A stretch of DNA of 64,000 nt from Viola odorata (GCA_963691705.1 OY829546.1:33450040-33514039); one strand, 5' to 3'. Shown: positions 11,937-24,325, counted from the first letter of the stretch. Program-made: numbers and translations. The notes: generated by a model not told the origin, from the letters alone.

Positions 11937-12409
11937 TGGTAAGATTCGAACTTCTGGAGGATCGGGGTGAGGGTTACTGTAGTTGCCGTCGAGTGTACCT
12001 GCAAAGCGCCGGAGGGGGGCTCCGGCGTAGACACTCAGATGCTTAAGTTAGTAAGGCTGTTCCAACAAGCAGAGGTTCGAGTAGCGATCTTAGGCTTACC
12101 TCTCGTTTTGAATGGTGGGGTATTTATAGGCAGAGCGTAGGCGTTACCTCTAGGGGGTGGGCGTTATCTTGGGAAGATAACGCCTCAAGTGACGTTATGG
12201 TTGACCTGGGATGGGATGACGCTGTGCGTATGAGTAGATAACGCGTGAGACATCCCCCCCCCCCCCGCTGATGTCGACCATCCCAAGGCTCTTCTCTTCA
12301 AGAGGGGGCGGCAACCTCCGCGGCTGACGCCCGACTGGCAATGTAGGGTTCCGGTCTCCAGGCTGGTGTGAAGACGGAAATACCCTTGGAATTGCCTTAA
12401 TTGTTATCA
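11937..12409 (-). repeat. 5' LTR of element A (473 bp)
   Basis: In element sense it begins TGATAACAATTAAGG (at 12,409) and ends ATCTTACCA (at 11,937), next to the primer-binding site. It contains a TATA box (12,121-12,128, minus), a 13-base C tract (12,254-12,266) followed by GCTGATGTCGACC, and an 8-bp-stem hairpin (12,007-12,027), all shared in part with B. The other LTR is outside the window, so the target duplication cannot be tested. Confidence 0.85.
12007..12128 (-). promoter_or_regulatory. LTR promoter TATA box and downstream hairpin (element A)
   Basis: TATAAATA (12,121-12,128, minus) is followed about 100 bases downstream by CGCCGGAG-5 nt-CTCCGGCG (12,007-12,027), a perfect 8-bp stem, then TTTGCAGGTA. 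The arrangement matches B and E. Confidence 0.65.
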
Positions 12410-14785
12410 CCTGCGAGTGTCATATATCTTCTCTCTGATAGCACTTGGGTCAGCCCAATTTAGGTCGTGCCCAAGAAGACAGGTATCACCATCACCACTG
12501 GACAATATGGAGAACGGATACCTACTCGGATCCATAATGGTTAGAGAGTCTATATTGACTATAGGAGACTGAATGCAACCACTAGAAAAGACAACTTCCC
12601 TTTACCCTTTATTGACTAGATGCTAAAACGTCTCATGAGCAAGACACATTATTGCTATTCGATGAGTACTCTAATTTTTACCAAATACTAGTAGCTCACG
12701 AGGATTAAGAAAAGACTACATTAACCTATACCTTTGGTACGTTTGCCTACATGAGAATGGCCTTTGGCCTTTGCAATGCTTCCGCCACTTTCTAGAGATG
12801 CATGGTTAACATATTTTCCAAATGTTTTGAGAACAATTTTGATGTATTTATGGATAATTTTACTATTTATGGCAATTCTTTTAATGAGTTGTTGGCTAAT
12901 GTTAAGAAAATCTTGCAAAGATGTATTGATACTAACCTAGTGCTTAATTATGAGAAGTGTCACTTTATGGTAGATCAAGGTCTTATTCTTAGACATATTA
13001 TCTCATATAAGGGAATAGAAGTAGATAAGGCTAAACTTGAGGTAATTGAATCTTTACCTTACCCTACTAGTGTTCGGGAAGTGCATTCTTTTCTTGAGCA
13101 TGCATTATTTTACAAGAGATTTATCAAGGATTTCTCTAAGATCACTTAACCAATGTGCAAGCTACTGCAAAATGATGCGGAGTTTATCTTTGATGAAGCT
13201 TGCAAAGTTGCTTTCGATTTGTTGAAAGACAAGCTAATCTCTGCCCCTACCATTCGAGCTCCAATTAGGACCTTCCCTTCGAGATCATGTGTGAGCAACA
13301 ATGTTGTTGAAGTTGTCTTATACCAGAAGTAAGATAGACAAACATGTCATTTATTATGCTTCTATACTCTTGGATGAGGCTTAACGCAATTATACCACAA
13401 CTGAGAAAGAACTTCTTGCTGTAGTTTTTACTTTAGATAAGTTTTGACAATATCTTTTAGGAACTAAAGTAAATATTTTTTTAGATCATACAACGCTAAG
13501 ATGCCTATTGACCAAGACAAATGCCAAACCCTAATTCATTAGATTGATCCTACGACTCCAAAAGTTTGACCTGGAAATCAAGGACAAGAAAGGAGTTGAA
13601 ATCTTATTGCCGACCATCTCAGCAGACTTCCACTAAAATAGGAAGACAACCTAAATTCCATCCGTGATACATTCTCTAATGAGCAATTGTGTCTTGCCCA
13701 AGCCATATTTCCTCGGTACTTTGATATTGCTAATTATTGTGCCTCCGGTTATTTCCCTACAGATTCTTCAGCCTCTGAGTGATAATGGATCTGGAAACAA
13801 ACTAGGTACTATGTTTGAGACAATCCCTACCTATGCAAGTATTGCTCAGATCAATTGGTACGGAGATGTGTCAGCCCCGAAGAGGTACCTTCTATCTTGA
13901 AGTTTTATCATTCTATGACTTGTGGTGGACATTTTGGTCCTAAGAAAACAACTCTCAAAGTTTTAAAAGCTGGCTTCTTTTGGGCGACAATTTTCAATGA
14001 TAGTTACCTCTACTGTAAAGCTTGCCCAAGCTGCTAAATGACTGGTAACATTGCAGCTAAAAATTAGATGCCTCTTAATAGAATTATTGTTTGTGAGATT
14101 TTTGATATTTGGGGTATTGATTTTATGGGTCCTGTTTCCTAACACATTTGGTAATATTTAAATTCTGCTAGCAGTTGATTATGTGTCCAAATGGGTTGTG
14201 GCTAAGGATACCAAAATTGACGATTTTAAAGTTTTTGTTGATTTTCTTAAGACTAACACTTTTAATAGGTTTGGAACTCCTAAAGCACTCATTAGTAACA
14301 GAGGAACACACTTTTACAACTATATTATCGCCAACTTCTTGAACAAGTATAATGTGACTCATAAAGTCTCTACGACCTATCATCCATAAACCAATGGCTA
14401 GGCTAAAGTTCCCAATCGAGAGATTAAATCCATTTTGGAAAAGACTGTGAATAAATCAAGGAAGGATTAGAGCTTCAAACTCGATGATACATTGTGGGCC
14501 TATCAGACTACCTTTAAAACACATATAGGGATGACCCCTTATCGACTTGTCTACAGCAAGCCGTGTCATCTCCCTACTGAGATTGAGCATAAAGCATTTT
14601 GGGCAATCTGAAAAGTCAATGTGGATCAAGATGAAGCTAGCTCACATGGGAGACTACAAGTTCATGTGTTAGAGAAGATTAGTAATGAAGCCTATAAGAA
14701 TGCCCTCATCTATAAAGCCAAGACTAAGGCTTACCATGATAAGTTGATTTCTCCTAAATCTTTTATTGTAGGATAAAAAGGCCAG
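12410..14785 (+). pseudogene. pol: Athila-lineage pol remnant F1 (RT, RNase H, integrase)
   Basis: Starts inside RT (SDSTWVSPI, VPKKTGITITTGQ, YIDYRRLNATTRKDNFPLPF). It continues with VFMDNF where the family has YMDD/FMDD-like residues (about 12,845), then RNase H. Integrase has the zinc-binding region (FYHSMTCGGHFGP…CKACPSC, 13,900-14,035), WGIDFMGPV (about 14,110) and the Athila-type end AYHDKLISPKSF (14,770). There are many stops. The 5' part is cut by insertion A and the 3' end is fused to an LTR at 14,785/14,786 with no env-like region or polypurine tract between. Confidence 0.87.
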
Positions 14786-16145
14786 TGAGTAGTCTCTCGG
14801 CCGCGACAAATCTGCATCTTCTCTTAATCGAAACCAAAGAGAAGCATCTTTATAGATCCGCACGGGATTCCGTGCGCTTCCAGAAGCTGTCAGGCGCGCC
14901 AGGATTCCAGGATATTCCCCTGAAGGACATGTGTTGTCACGCCCTCATTCACCCTCCTTCCCCTTAGCTGTTTTGTCCCCTAGCTAGTTTTAGCCTATAT
15001 AAGCTTAGCTTTAGGGTTTTGTGTATGACGGCTGACCTAGGACATTAATACATCACTCTCTTTTACCCTAATTTCTAGGGATCATCTCCTCTTAGCATTT
15101 TGGAGCAGCCGCCAACTTTGTAAAGAGGAAGCTTTTGATTTATAATATTTCATCTTTTCGGTTTCTTCTAACCCTTCTCTTTTATTTATTGTATTATTAT
15201 CATCATCTACGGTTCATATTCTAGTATGAGTACCTAAGTTCCATTCTCTTAGTAAAGGGTGTTTCGAGGGTTGTAGGGTTTGGTTAGGAGGCCTAATGCA
15301 TGCTTAACATATTCTCTTGTGGCATATGATTGTTTACCGTTTTAATCCCATGCTCATTTAGGAATGCTAAGGGCCTGATCAACTGTTGATATTTTTGTAT
15401 GAGTACTGTCATTCTCTTGGTTATAACTGATGCGAAGCCTTGAGTTAGAGTAGACACCTAGTGGAGGCAGCACGAGAGGCCTCTGTCTAGGGGTAAACGG
15501 TTATTTAGGGTATGCGATACGAGTCTGACAAGCTGAGCTATCGCGCCCTAGATCTGTCTTACCTCCCCTTCATGGGCGTTCTGAGTAGTGCCTCCCCGCA
15601 TTCGTGCCTGGGAGGACGGCAGAACGTCAAGGCCACCTCATATGTGGAAACGGGGGGTGACTTTTATCTAAGACGGTAAGTAGGGGATGCGGTGTGGAAA
15701 CGCAGTCCCTATAGCAGGTCTGTACTTGAGTTTGGAATATTTTTGTGCCAATGAATAACTAACATAGAAAAGCAACCCGAGAACACCTTTTGCTAAGATT
15801 CCTTCCTATCTGATTTATATCTCTCTAATTACTTTTCTTGCTTTCTTGCTCCTGATTGTGTTTTTTTATCTAGCCCTAGATCGTGATTTCATTTCGTGCC
15901 CTAGATGGAAGTTCTACTTATTTGTCTTGTTAGCTCCAGATCCTGAGTTGATTAGTTCGCCAATCAACATAAACCCCTCCCCTTGTGTTACTTGTTCCTT
16001 CTCTGTTGCACTTTCGCCCTGTCATACATTTTTATTGACATATTAATCCTTCAATCTCTATGGTTTGACCCTGTCTTGCCCTGTACACATTTATTTGTGC
16101 ATTTAGGCATCAGGATAAATTTTAAGTATATTTGACTGACGATCA
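14786..16145 (+). repeat. Athila LTR (5' LTR of F2; first ~220 bp missing)
   Basis: It matches 50,592-51,512 closely over about 900 bases. The other copy extends about 220 bases further 5' to TGTTTGATAG at 50,372, so this copy appears truncated at its start where it joins F1 pol. It ends TGACGATCA just before the primer-binding site. Visible length is 1,360 bp. Confidence 0.85.
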
Positions 16146-16150
16146 AATTT

Positions 16151-16168
16151 TGGCGCCGTTGCCCGGGG
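16151..16168 (+). other. Athila primer-binding site
   Basis: TGGCGCCGTTGCCCGGGG is the tRNA-Asp-type primer-binding site typical of Athila elements, five bases after the LTR end. Confidence 0.88.
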
Positions 16169-16201
16169 ACTGAATGGTACTAACTTTGTTTTTATTTTTG
16201 T

Positions 16202-17600
16202 ATGACTAGGAGATCTGCTCCAGATCTACTCCCTCTAGACCTCGAATTGACCGGAACTGAAAGAGGACTTCGAAGGCAAGCCAGAGGAACATCTACCCAG
16301 CGTAGAGTGATCCCCCATCCTGCCCTCGACGGATCTCCTTCCAATCTGGCCGGCCAGGACTGTCAGTTTTTCCTAGATCTAGCCTATCTCCATCGTAGTC
16401 TCGAAAATCCAGTAGCAGTCCAACTCGATTTCCCAGCAATGGATGACTACGACAATAATGAACGTCACGAGGATCCACCACCACCACCTCCTCCAGCACA
16501 ACAAACCATTGATAATTTCCATGCAATCCTAGACATGTCAAGTAGCTGTATTGTCTGGCCCGCTATTATTCATGACTGGACCTTGAAGTCAGCCGTTATG
16601 CATCACCTTCCAACCTTTCGAGGGGTTGCCAAGGAAAATGCACTCCGCCATCTTCAACAACTCCACTCTATCTGCAAGGCCATGAAACCTGCCAACGTCA
16701 GCATCGACCAAGCCAAGCTGCGCGCCTTCCAGTGGTCTCTAAAGGATGATGTCCTCGACTGGTATTACGACCTCCCGCCAAGATCAATTCACTCTTGGGC
16801 GGATATGTCTAAGATCTTCACCGAGAAGTATTATCCAACTTCTATTTCCAACACCACGCGCAAACAACTTGTTTCCATAGTCCAAAAAAATGAGGAGACT
16901 CTAGCCCAGTATTATGAGAGGTTCCAGAAGATGCAATCTAGCTGTCCCTCCTATAACCTCACGGAGCATGCCCTTGTTCAGTATTTTTGTGAAGGCCTCA
17001 AAGCCCACGATAAGACCTTAGTCAACGCTGTTGCCGGCGGATCTCTAACTGCTCTTACCCCATCAGCTGCTAAGGCAACAATAGAACTCATGGCCAAGAA
17101 TGCTTCGTCTGACCCAGCCAACAATTAAGGCCAAGATGTCCAAGTGGCTGCCTTGCAAAATCAGTTATCCTCCCTCACAGGGATGTTCCAGAATTTCATT
17201 ACAGGGCAATCTACGCCTGTCAAGGCCTGCCAAATCTGCAATTTTGTAGACCACCCTACTGATGCATCCCCCCACATTCCGGACGAAGTCCAAGTTAATG
17301 CTGCTGGTCAGTATGTCCCGGCTCCTTATGGCCAAAATTACAATCAGGGCTGGAAATAGCCAAATCCAGGATGGGTTCCAAACCCTCAGCCTTCAGGACC
17401 AAGCCATCAACAGCGTCAACAGAATCTTTATGGGAATCACCCTCTACCTCCCAATATGGAGAACTACAGACCTCGACCCACTTATCATCAGAATCAGTAT
17501 CAACGTCAACCTCCCCAGGATCAGACATTTAGCTGCCCCCGAATACTGAGATACCTCGGAATCCCGAGCAGGAGAAGGAAATCGAGGAGCTTAAGAAACA
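16202..17600 (+). pseudogene. gag: Athila gag (F2)
   Basis: The ATG at 16,202 follows the primer site closely. 308 codons are open to a TAA at 17,126 (AAT TAA GGC). The capsid-like core includes GVAKENALRHLQQLHSI, DWYYDLPP, WADMSKIFTEKYYP and SYNLTEHALVQYFCEGL, the standard Athila Gag order. After the stop, the same frame continues with a zinc-knuckle-like CQICNFVDHPTDASP and a Gln/Asn/Pro-rich tail; a second stop lies at 17,357. Gag is expected to form the particle and bind genomic RNA. The two stops make full-length Gag impossible from this copy. Confidence 0.87.
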
Positions 17601-17601
17601 A

Positions 17602-19247
17602 ATGAGCACCATGATGGGCCAAGTGAAAGAATTAACAAATCAAGGAAGATTTCCACCTCAGACCGAAACAAATCCAAAACACACTGTCTGTGCAATGACT
17701 CTGCGAAGTGGATCGACCTTGAAACCTCATGCACATCCAGACCCCGATATTGAGAACTCTCTAGAGTCTGAACTTAAGCCAAAACCCAGAACAAAACTTC
17801 CAAAGCTTCCCAGATTTGTCGAGGTCATGGAAGATAGAGTCCGCTCTCCTAGAGGCTCCCCAAGGAATAACCCCAATCCACTTGAATTCACCCATGAGTA
17901 CATTCACAAGATTCTCGAGCCCCCGTTCCGTCACAGATTGGTCAAGCCCAAGAAAGATAAGGAGGACCCCGATATCTTTGAGATGTTCAACAAAGTGGTC
18001 GTCAATATCCCCCTTCTCTAGGCAGTAAAGAATGTTCGCTTCTGCCCATATCCAGCGGAGGATCCCTCCATAGTACAAAGACCAAGGAATGTTCATCATT
18101 CCCTGCCGAATTGGTACAATCGACATCGGGAAAGCCATGTGTGATCTAGGGGCAGGAATAAACGTCATGCCATTGATCATCTATAACTGTCTAGGCCTCG
18201 AGCCTCTCGTGCCTACAGACCTTGCCATTCAGGTTATGGACCGTTCTATCATCTACTCTGAGGGGATCATTAAAGATGTCTTAGTCCAAGTGGGAGAATT
18301 CTTATTCCCAGCAGACTTCTATGTTATTGCAATAGAGAATGAAGATTCTACCAAGTCCACTAATGTTCTTCTAGGCCGTCCATTTCTGGCCACCGCCTGG
18401 GCAAAGATTGATGTTCATGACAATCTCCCTCAAATTCGATGGGGAAATCATCAAATTCAATATGCTGGAAGCCATGCGATACCAATCCGAATTCTCGAGT
18501 GTTAACTATATTGATGTTATTGATCCCGCTATAAATGAAGTTGCTGAAATTCATTTTACTGACCCGTTGCAGTTTGCCCTTGACAGGAGTCTGACACCAG
18601 CCCTTCTAGATGTCGTGGCCTCGACACTTTTCGTACCCCACGAACTACGCTCCGTCGTCGCTGCCCTAGAAGAATGCGTTGTGACCTAGTATGAATCCCC
18701 AAAGATGTCTCCTGACTGTCCAGGCCATATTAAGTTGTTTCCCTCTATTGATCAGGCTCCAGCCCTCGATCTGAAGCCTCTGCCTTCCCACTTGAAATAT
18801 GATTATCTAGGCCCCGACGACTCTCTGGCCGTCATTATCTCCAACAAGCTCAAACATCCTGAAGAGTCTGAGCTGATTTCCTTGTTGAAGGAATTTAGAC
18901 AAGCCATAGGGTGGACCATCGCAGATATCAAGGGCTTATCACCAGCCCTATGCACTCATCGTATCCATTTGGAAGATGCTAGCAAAACTATACGCCAGCC
19001 CCAGCGCCGATTGAACCCACCAATGATGGAAGTGGTCAGGAAAGAAATTCTGAAGTTGTTAGATGCAGGAGTCATCTACCCCATCTCCGATAGCCCCTGG
19101 GTCAGCCCTATACAGGTCGTGCCCAAGAAAACTGGTATCACCATCACTATTGGGCAAGACGGCGAATCCATTCCCACCCGAATCCAAAATGGGTGGCGAG
19201 TATGCATTGACTATCGCCGATTGAATGCTGCCACCAAGAAAGATCAC
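17602..19247 (+). pseudogene. pol: Athila protease and N-terminal RT (F2), cut by the Ogre-like insertion
   Basis: Positions 17,602-18,020 give the gag-protease linker (MTLRSG). 18,089-18,505 is an aspartic protease in the Athila form, with CDLGAGINVMPL as the active-site region and VLLGRPFLATA as the flap-side motif. 18,705-19,247 is the start of RT: CTHRIHLEDASK, QRRLNPPMMEVV, VPKKTGITITIGQ and WRVCIDYRRLNAATKKDH. It stops abruptly at 19,247 where the Ogre-like LTR begins. The remaining RT, RNase H and integrase are not present on the other side of that element, so they were lost. Confidence 0.86.
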
Positions 19248-21195
19248 TGTTGCTACCCGATTTCAGATTTTAAATTCTTCGTCCAAACATTTTTACATTT
19301 CTTATCATCAATTTTTCAAAAATCACACATCCATTTATTTTTGTCCAACTGATGTTTATTTTTACGCTCAATGTCATTTAAATTTTATTTCATATTTTTT
19401 TCGCAGTTTTATCGCTTTTTCCGTTCGAACCCATATCGGTTCCGAATAAAATTCTCGAAACCAATGGTCGAACAATTTCTCTCATTAGCTACTTATTCTT
19501 TATTATTTTTCTAACTCGCGCTATCTCATTACAATTTGTTCAATTTTTATCCTAGCATTTTTCTGTTCGAACTTTATCGCCCACAAGTGAATTTTTATCG
19601 AACTATGTAGCGAACTTTTTTATTTCTTACTGTATGCTAAATATGTTATTTTATTTTATTATACGTTTATATTCATTTTCAGGCAAAATTGCTCTTACCA
19701 TCTGCTTGAACTGAATAATTAAATAATAAATCAAGCCATTGATCTAGTTGACTTTGAAAGTCAAACAAGATCAAGTGGCTGTGGTAATTACCACGTAAGT
19801 GTGCATTTCTTCATTTGGTTCATGCACGGAGACAACCAGACACGATCACTCAACCTCTCCCTCTCCATTTTTTTCAAAAAGCCTACTCCCTCTCTACTCA
19901 TCCATCCTCCCTCAGCAAATCTCTTGAAGCTTCCAAGCGTCCTCAGCCACACAACTGAACCAGCTCATCAATCCAACGTCATCAACACCGACGTCATCCT
20001 CGCCCTCAACCGACTCAAATTCCCTATAAATACCCATCTCATACCATTGATTCGAGGGGGGATGGAAGGGCCAATTGAAGAGCTCATGCACTCTATCCTC
20101 CACTTGTCTATTTACTTTTATATTTTTTGCATTTTTTTTGTTTTTCAGTCTACCGCGATGTCCCTGTTCTGCTGAGGGAGAAGGTGACGCTGCTGGCTCA
20201 CCGTTGCTACCCCTGTCGCCGCCTGCTGCCGTCGCCGAAGCTGCTTCTATCGCTGGAGCCGAGACGCTGCTGTGCTGCTCTATTGCTCCATGGCTACTGG
20301 TTCGGTTGCTCAAAGAAGAAGAAGACGCAGTTGAAGGGAAGGAGATGATGAACAGTGCATGTTCATTTTAATTGGTTATAGCCAAGCCCAAACGTGGAGA
20401 AGAAAGCGGGCTTGGGCTGTGTCATTTTTTTGATTTGGTTTGATCATGGGCTTGGCATAGGCCAAGCCCAAATGGAAAGAAGAAAGGCTTGGGCCCTGCT
20501 GATGGGCCCAATTAGTCCAATTTTTCAGCCCATCGCATTTATTTTTAGTACCAATCTTTCGTATGCCTGTACTGTTTATTTATTTCCGCACTTGTACTGT
20601 TCATTTATTTTTGTATGCTTGCATGTTTAATTATTTTCATACGCTTTGCATGTCTAGGTAGCTATTGCGCTTGCGTTTGCTTGTTCAAATTAATTTTCTC
20701 CACTCGAGCACAATAACCGTCAAATACTCATCATCAATCATCCTCTTCAATCTTGATCAAAAAGGTAAATCAGCTGATGCCCTTCACAAGTAAATGTTTC
20801 TTACCCTTTTATTTATTTCCTGCTTTTCTGTATTTACGCTCGTATGCATGAATATATAGAACTGTTAGAATTAATCTAAGGGGCATGATCACTAAATTAG
20901 GACCTTTATATTTTTCAAGCATGACTAAACACCTCCTTTCGCCGGTAACCTTTTTGGATGTGACTCGGGTACCTAACACCTTCCCGAGTCCATAATACGA
21001 CCCCGAACTACAGTTCTCGGGTTCAGACCCATTTTGCCTTAGTTTTTATTTTTATGTCATGACTTTAGGTTCCCTAAACCTAAAAACAAATTAGGGTGGC
21101 GACTTCATCGCATCATGTGAGATGAGCCACATTTCGTCTCACATGTCGTCCCAAACCCGCGTCGCGCAAATAAAATTCAAAACTAGGGTGCGATA
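19248..21195 (+). repeat. 5' LTR of the Ogre-like element (about 1,948 bp)
   Basis: It begins TGTTGCTACC directly against Athila RT and ends GGTGCGATA three bases before the primer site. The end is probably GGTGCGACA with a C-to-T change, as LTRs end in CA. It matches 46,251-47,302 over its first 1.06 kb, with small indels. Its TATA box is at 20,024-20,031. Confidence 0.82.
20024..20031 (+). promoter_or_regulatory. TATA box in Ogre-like 5' LTR
   Basis: TATAAATA in CCCTATAAATACCC is conserved in the 3' LTR copy at 47,048-47,055. It is the likely LTR promoter. Confidence 0.65.
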
Positions 21196-21198
21196 GTT

Positions 21199-21217
21199 TG
21201 GCGACTTCACAAGGGAC
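21199..21217 (+). other. Primer-binding site of the Ogre-like element
   Basis: TGGCGACTTCACAAGGGAC resembles the tRNA-Arg-type Ogre primer site (TGGCGACTCCGCTGGGGA-like, from memory) and lies three bases after the LTR. Confidence 0.7.
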
Positions 21218-21699
21218 GATAGGGTCGAAGTCGGATTTTTTTGAGGTGTTTGTTTTTTTGATTTTTGTACATTATTAATTGTTTTTCATGTATTATCATT
21301 TGATTTTTTTTCATGATTAATTACTTTTCATGTATTTATCCGCTTTCATAAATTGTTTATGCCTGATTTATTGCTATGTGTTACTCGCTTTGATAAACTG
21401 TCATTGCATACGCATTTTTCACGCATAATCCCTATCGCCAGGCATTTCCAAATAGGATTAGGTCGGTAGTAGTGAAGTCCTGGGGTCCACGCCCTAGTAA
21501 GCTTTCACGAACCCTCACTCGGACTCGAACCCCTAAATGGATTGAGCACCCCAGATCCTTTTATGATTCGGTAAACGCTCTCGTATCCATTTACTGAGGG
21601 ACCACTTCTATGGTATTGTCCGGGAGCCTTTTAGCCAGTTTAGAAATAGTTGGTGTCACCCCAGCAGTTGCATCATATTGAAATGTGTATATTGTGATT

Positions 21700-22510
21700 G
21701 TGTTTTATTTCTTCCACAACTGATTTCTCAATTTTTTCCACACTTACAACTGCTTTCGCAAATTTTCTACATTTACAACTGTTTTCCCATGTTTACAAAT
21801 TTTTCGCAAATTCTTCCACATTTACAAATATTTCCTCAAATTTTCTACATTTACAAAATTTTCCACAAATTTGTCTTGTTTATAAATTTTTCCATGATTC
21901 TTCCACATTTACAACTTTTTTTCCGCAAACTATCCACATTGGAAATCGTTTTCCGCCAACTCTCCACGTTGGCAACTTTATCCGCAAAATTTTCATACTA
22001 GCATATTTTTCCGTAAATTTGTCACATTTGCAAAATTTTCGCAATCTCTCCATATTTGCAAGTTTTTTTTAATGCCTCTATGTTTGCAAATTTTTCCACA
22101 ATTTCTCAATATCTACATTTTTTTCCACAATCTTTCACGTGTACAATTTTGCCGCAATCTTTCACGCTTCCAAAATGTTTCCGCAATTTTTCCACGTGTT
22201 AAATTTTTCCACAATTTTTCCACGTGTGTCAAATGTTTCTTCAATTTTTCCACGTGTCAATTTTTCCACGTGTCAAATGTTTCCACAATTTTTCCATATG
22301 TGCAATGATTTTTGTAATTTCTCCGTAAATTGCTCCATGGGTACAACTTTTCCCGCAATTTTTCACATTGATAAATTTTTTCCATGTGTGTAAATTCTTC
22401 CGTAATTTTTTCCATATATGCAAAAAAATTCCCGCAATTTTTCATATGCAAATTCTTTCGCGATTTTTTTTCATATTTATAATTTTGTCTCAATTATTTT
22501 CGTAATTCTT
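21700..22510 (+). repeat. T-rich degenerate tandem repeats in the Ogre-like leader
   Basis: About 27 imperfect units of roughly 26-32 bases share TTTTCCACA or TTTTTCCGCAA followed by TTTGCAAA or ACGTGTCAAA. The unit drifts from TTTACAAATTTTC at the left to CCACGTGTCAAA in the middle. Small ORFs across it are repeat artefacts. Confidence 0.8.
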
Positions 22511-22691
22511 CACTTTTGAGATTTTTTTATGGTGCCTGCATTATTGCTGTTATCATACTAACCCCTCTCCTTTTCTTGCAGTATGGAGACCTCAGAATGA
22601 AAAGATCACATATGTGTCAATTATCACTTAAGACTCATAACTGTTTCCTTTTACTTGTTTATTCTTTCAGGGTCGCAAAAGAAAATAAGTC

Positions 22692-23630
22692 ATGGCCTCC
22701 AAAAAATAAATTTCTCCCCGACATCACCACCAGAGTCCGATTAGAGGTCACGAATTTTAACATAATGGGAATCAGGGCATTAAGAGTTGAGTTGACCGTT
22801 GATTAGGAGTTGCAATTCCGCTGTGATTACAGAAGACTGATGACCCTCCTGGACATTAAAGTGGATTGGGGTTGCATCCGGGCAGCCTTGAAATTCTGAG
22901 ATCCATACTACAACCATTTTTTTTCCTTCAATGGAGAAATCGATCTAATACCCACCTTGGAAGAATATTTCACTTTGATATCCTTCACTCCACAGGTTTC
23001 CACCTTTTGCCAACATGCCCGTTATGAGTCCTCCCTCGTCTGGGTAAAGCTTGATAAGTGGCTGGGAGTTCCCACACGGTACAAAGACAAAAATGAAGTT
23101 TGGTACTGGCCAGGCATTGTGGAGAAGTTTTGCTAAGCTCAAGGAGACAGACGTTTGAAGATTTTAGCCTTTGTCCTGGTAGGGTTCATTATGTTCCCGA
23201 AAGCGAAGGATTACATCGACTTGAGGCGGCCAATGTCTATTACGAAATGGAGGCTAAGTCAACCCCACCACCGCCATTTTGGCAGAAACTTTCAATGCCT
23301 TGGATTCCTACGGAAGGAAAGGGAAAGGGAAGCTTACATGTTGTGTCCAACTACTGACAATATAGCTGATGAGCCACTTCAAACAGGCGCCAGAGCAGTC
23401 TCTGTTTATTCCGAACTCTATGGGCATAAATCCATTGATCAAAGTCATCGAAGCTATAGGCATTGATCAAAGACGTATGGATGGATTGGTTCCTCAACCT
23501 CTTGGAGGAAGATATCAGTCAACAGGCCAAGATATTGCCGGAGCAGTTGGAAAGCGAAAAGACTGTCTCCGATTCCTAGGTCGAATCATTCAGGGAGCTG
23601 AAATTGCGCATCCCTGAAGATCAGTTGCCC
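22692..23630 (+). pseudogene. Ogre ORF1 remnant
   Basis: The ATG at 22,692 (MASKK) is followed by a stop three codons later. The next frame reads TTRVRLEVTNFNIMGIRALRVELTVD, then DYRRLMTLLDIKVDWGCIRAALKF, DPYYNHFFSFNGEIDLIPTLEEYF and VWVKLDKWLGVPTRYK. This matches my memory of the extra ORF upstream of gag in Ogre elements (…ALV.FWDP.YRCFTF…PTIEEY). That protein's function is unknown. Stops at about 22,803 and 22,898 and frameshifts after 23,130 break it. Confidence 0.72.
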
Positions 23631-24039
23631 GCTCACATGCTACTCTGTTGAAACATCCACTGTCTAACCTCTTTTTTTCATAACAAGCCACTAATGGCTT
23701 GAAACACTTGAAAAACACTATAACCAAATCAAACTAATATGATGTGGCACTTATGTTTGCCCCCATGGACGATGTCATAAATGAATATTTATCTCTTTAC
23801 GGTCTGAAGACACCTTTAAACACCACTTACAAAGTAACCGTTGCTACCTGATCACTTCCGTTCTTTCTCTGATACTCTGGGAAATGGATAAAGGCTTCTC
23901 TTTTATACCCTAGTAATGAAGGAAAGCTCTTGCTACATCTTCGCCAAGATTGTCAACTGGATCGTTCAGAAGCACCGTGATCGTCTTAATCATATAGAAA
24001 CATCGTCTTCTCTTCACCATATAACCAAGCGTCAGATAT

Positions 24040-24325
24040 GGTAAATTATCAACAAGGTTCAGGCATTAGAAGCAAGGGTGGAGAAACTCGAAGAACAAAT
24101 TCGGGTAGGTATGAAAAGTGTCACACCAGCTGAAAAAGAATAAGATAAGGTGGCACTTACCTCTTTAGCTAAGTGCCCAGACCCATTTGTATCTCGACCA
24201 TTGTCCATTATTGGAATTCTATAGCAGTGGCAGGATCCTTCCAGTAGTTCCGCCCTCACCTCAGAAGATCCACTCAGAACCCCAATAATTTTCCTGAACT
24301 ATCAAAGTCCCAGCCTCTTGGGGGC
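24040..24325 (+). pseudogene. Ogre-like ORF fragment left of element B (gag start or ORF1 end)
   Basis: It encodes a short coiled coil QALEARVEKLEEQIRVGM, then PAEKE, a stop, and a Ser/Pro-rich piece, ending at the GGGGC target site of B. I infer it is the beginning of the gag-encoding ORF by position. No capsid core is visible on either side of B. Confidence 0.45.

Larger units (their letters stand above)
1..12409 (-). mobile_element. Tat-lineage Ty3/gypsy retrotransposon A (partial)
   Basis: A minus-strand element read right to left: LTR (11,937-12,409), primer-binding site, gag, protease, RT, RNase H, second RNase H, integrase, repeat-rich spacer, then genes on the opposite (plus) strand. 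Its 3' LTR and antisense genes a and b lie beyond the left edge. Lineage is assigned from the second RNase H with the motif DGAKNQELAGAG and from the antisense Transposase_28-like genes. The right end abuts Athila RT sequence, so A inserted into an Athila copy. All coding parts are broken. Confidence 0.92.

Noticed and set aside
12410..12414. CCTGC as target duplication of element A
   Set aside because: The left end of A is outside the window, so the matching copy cannot be seen.
14669..14967. Short ORFs spanning the Athila pol/LTR junction
   Set aside because: They cross a recombination joint and have no homologue in the second LTR copy context.
19801..20175. 124-codon ORF, with a homologue at 46,839-47,312
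   Set aside because: It lies in both Ogre-like LTRs across the TATA box, and the two copies are LTR duplicates, so conservation is not evidence of coding.
22072..22493. Plus- and minus-strand ORFs of 60-84 codons
   Set aside because: They lie within T-rich leader repeats; peptides are Phe/Ser/Thr repeats with no support.
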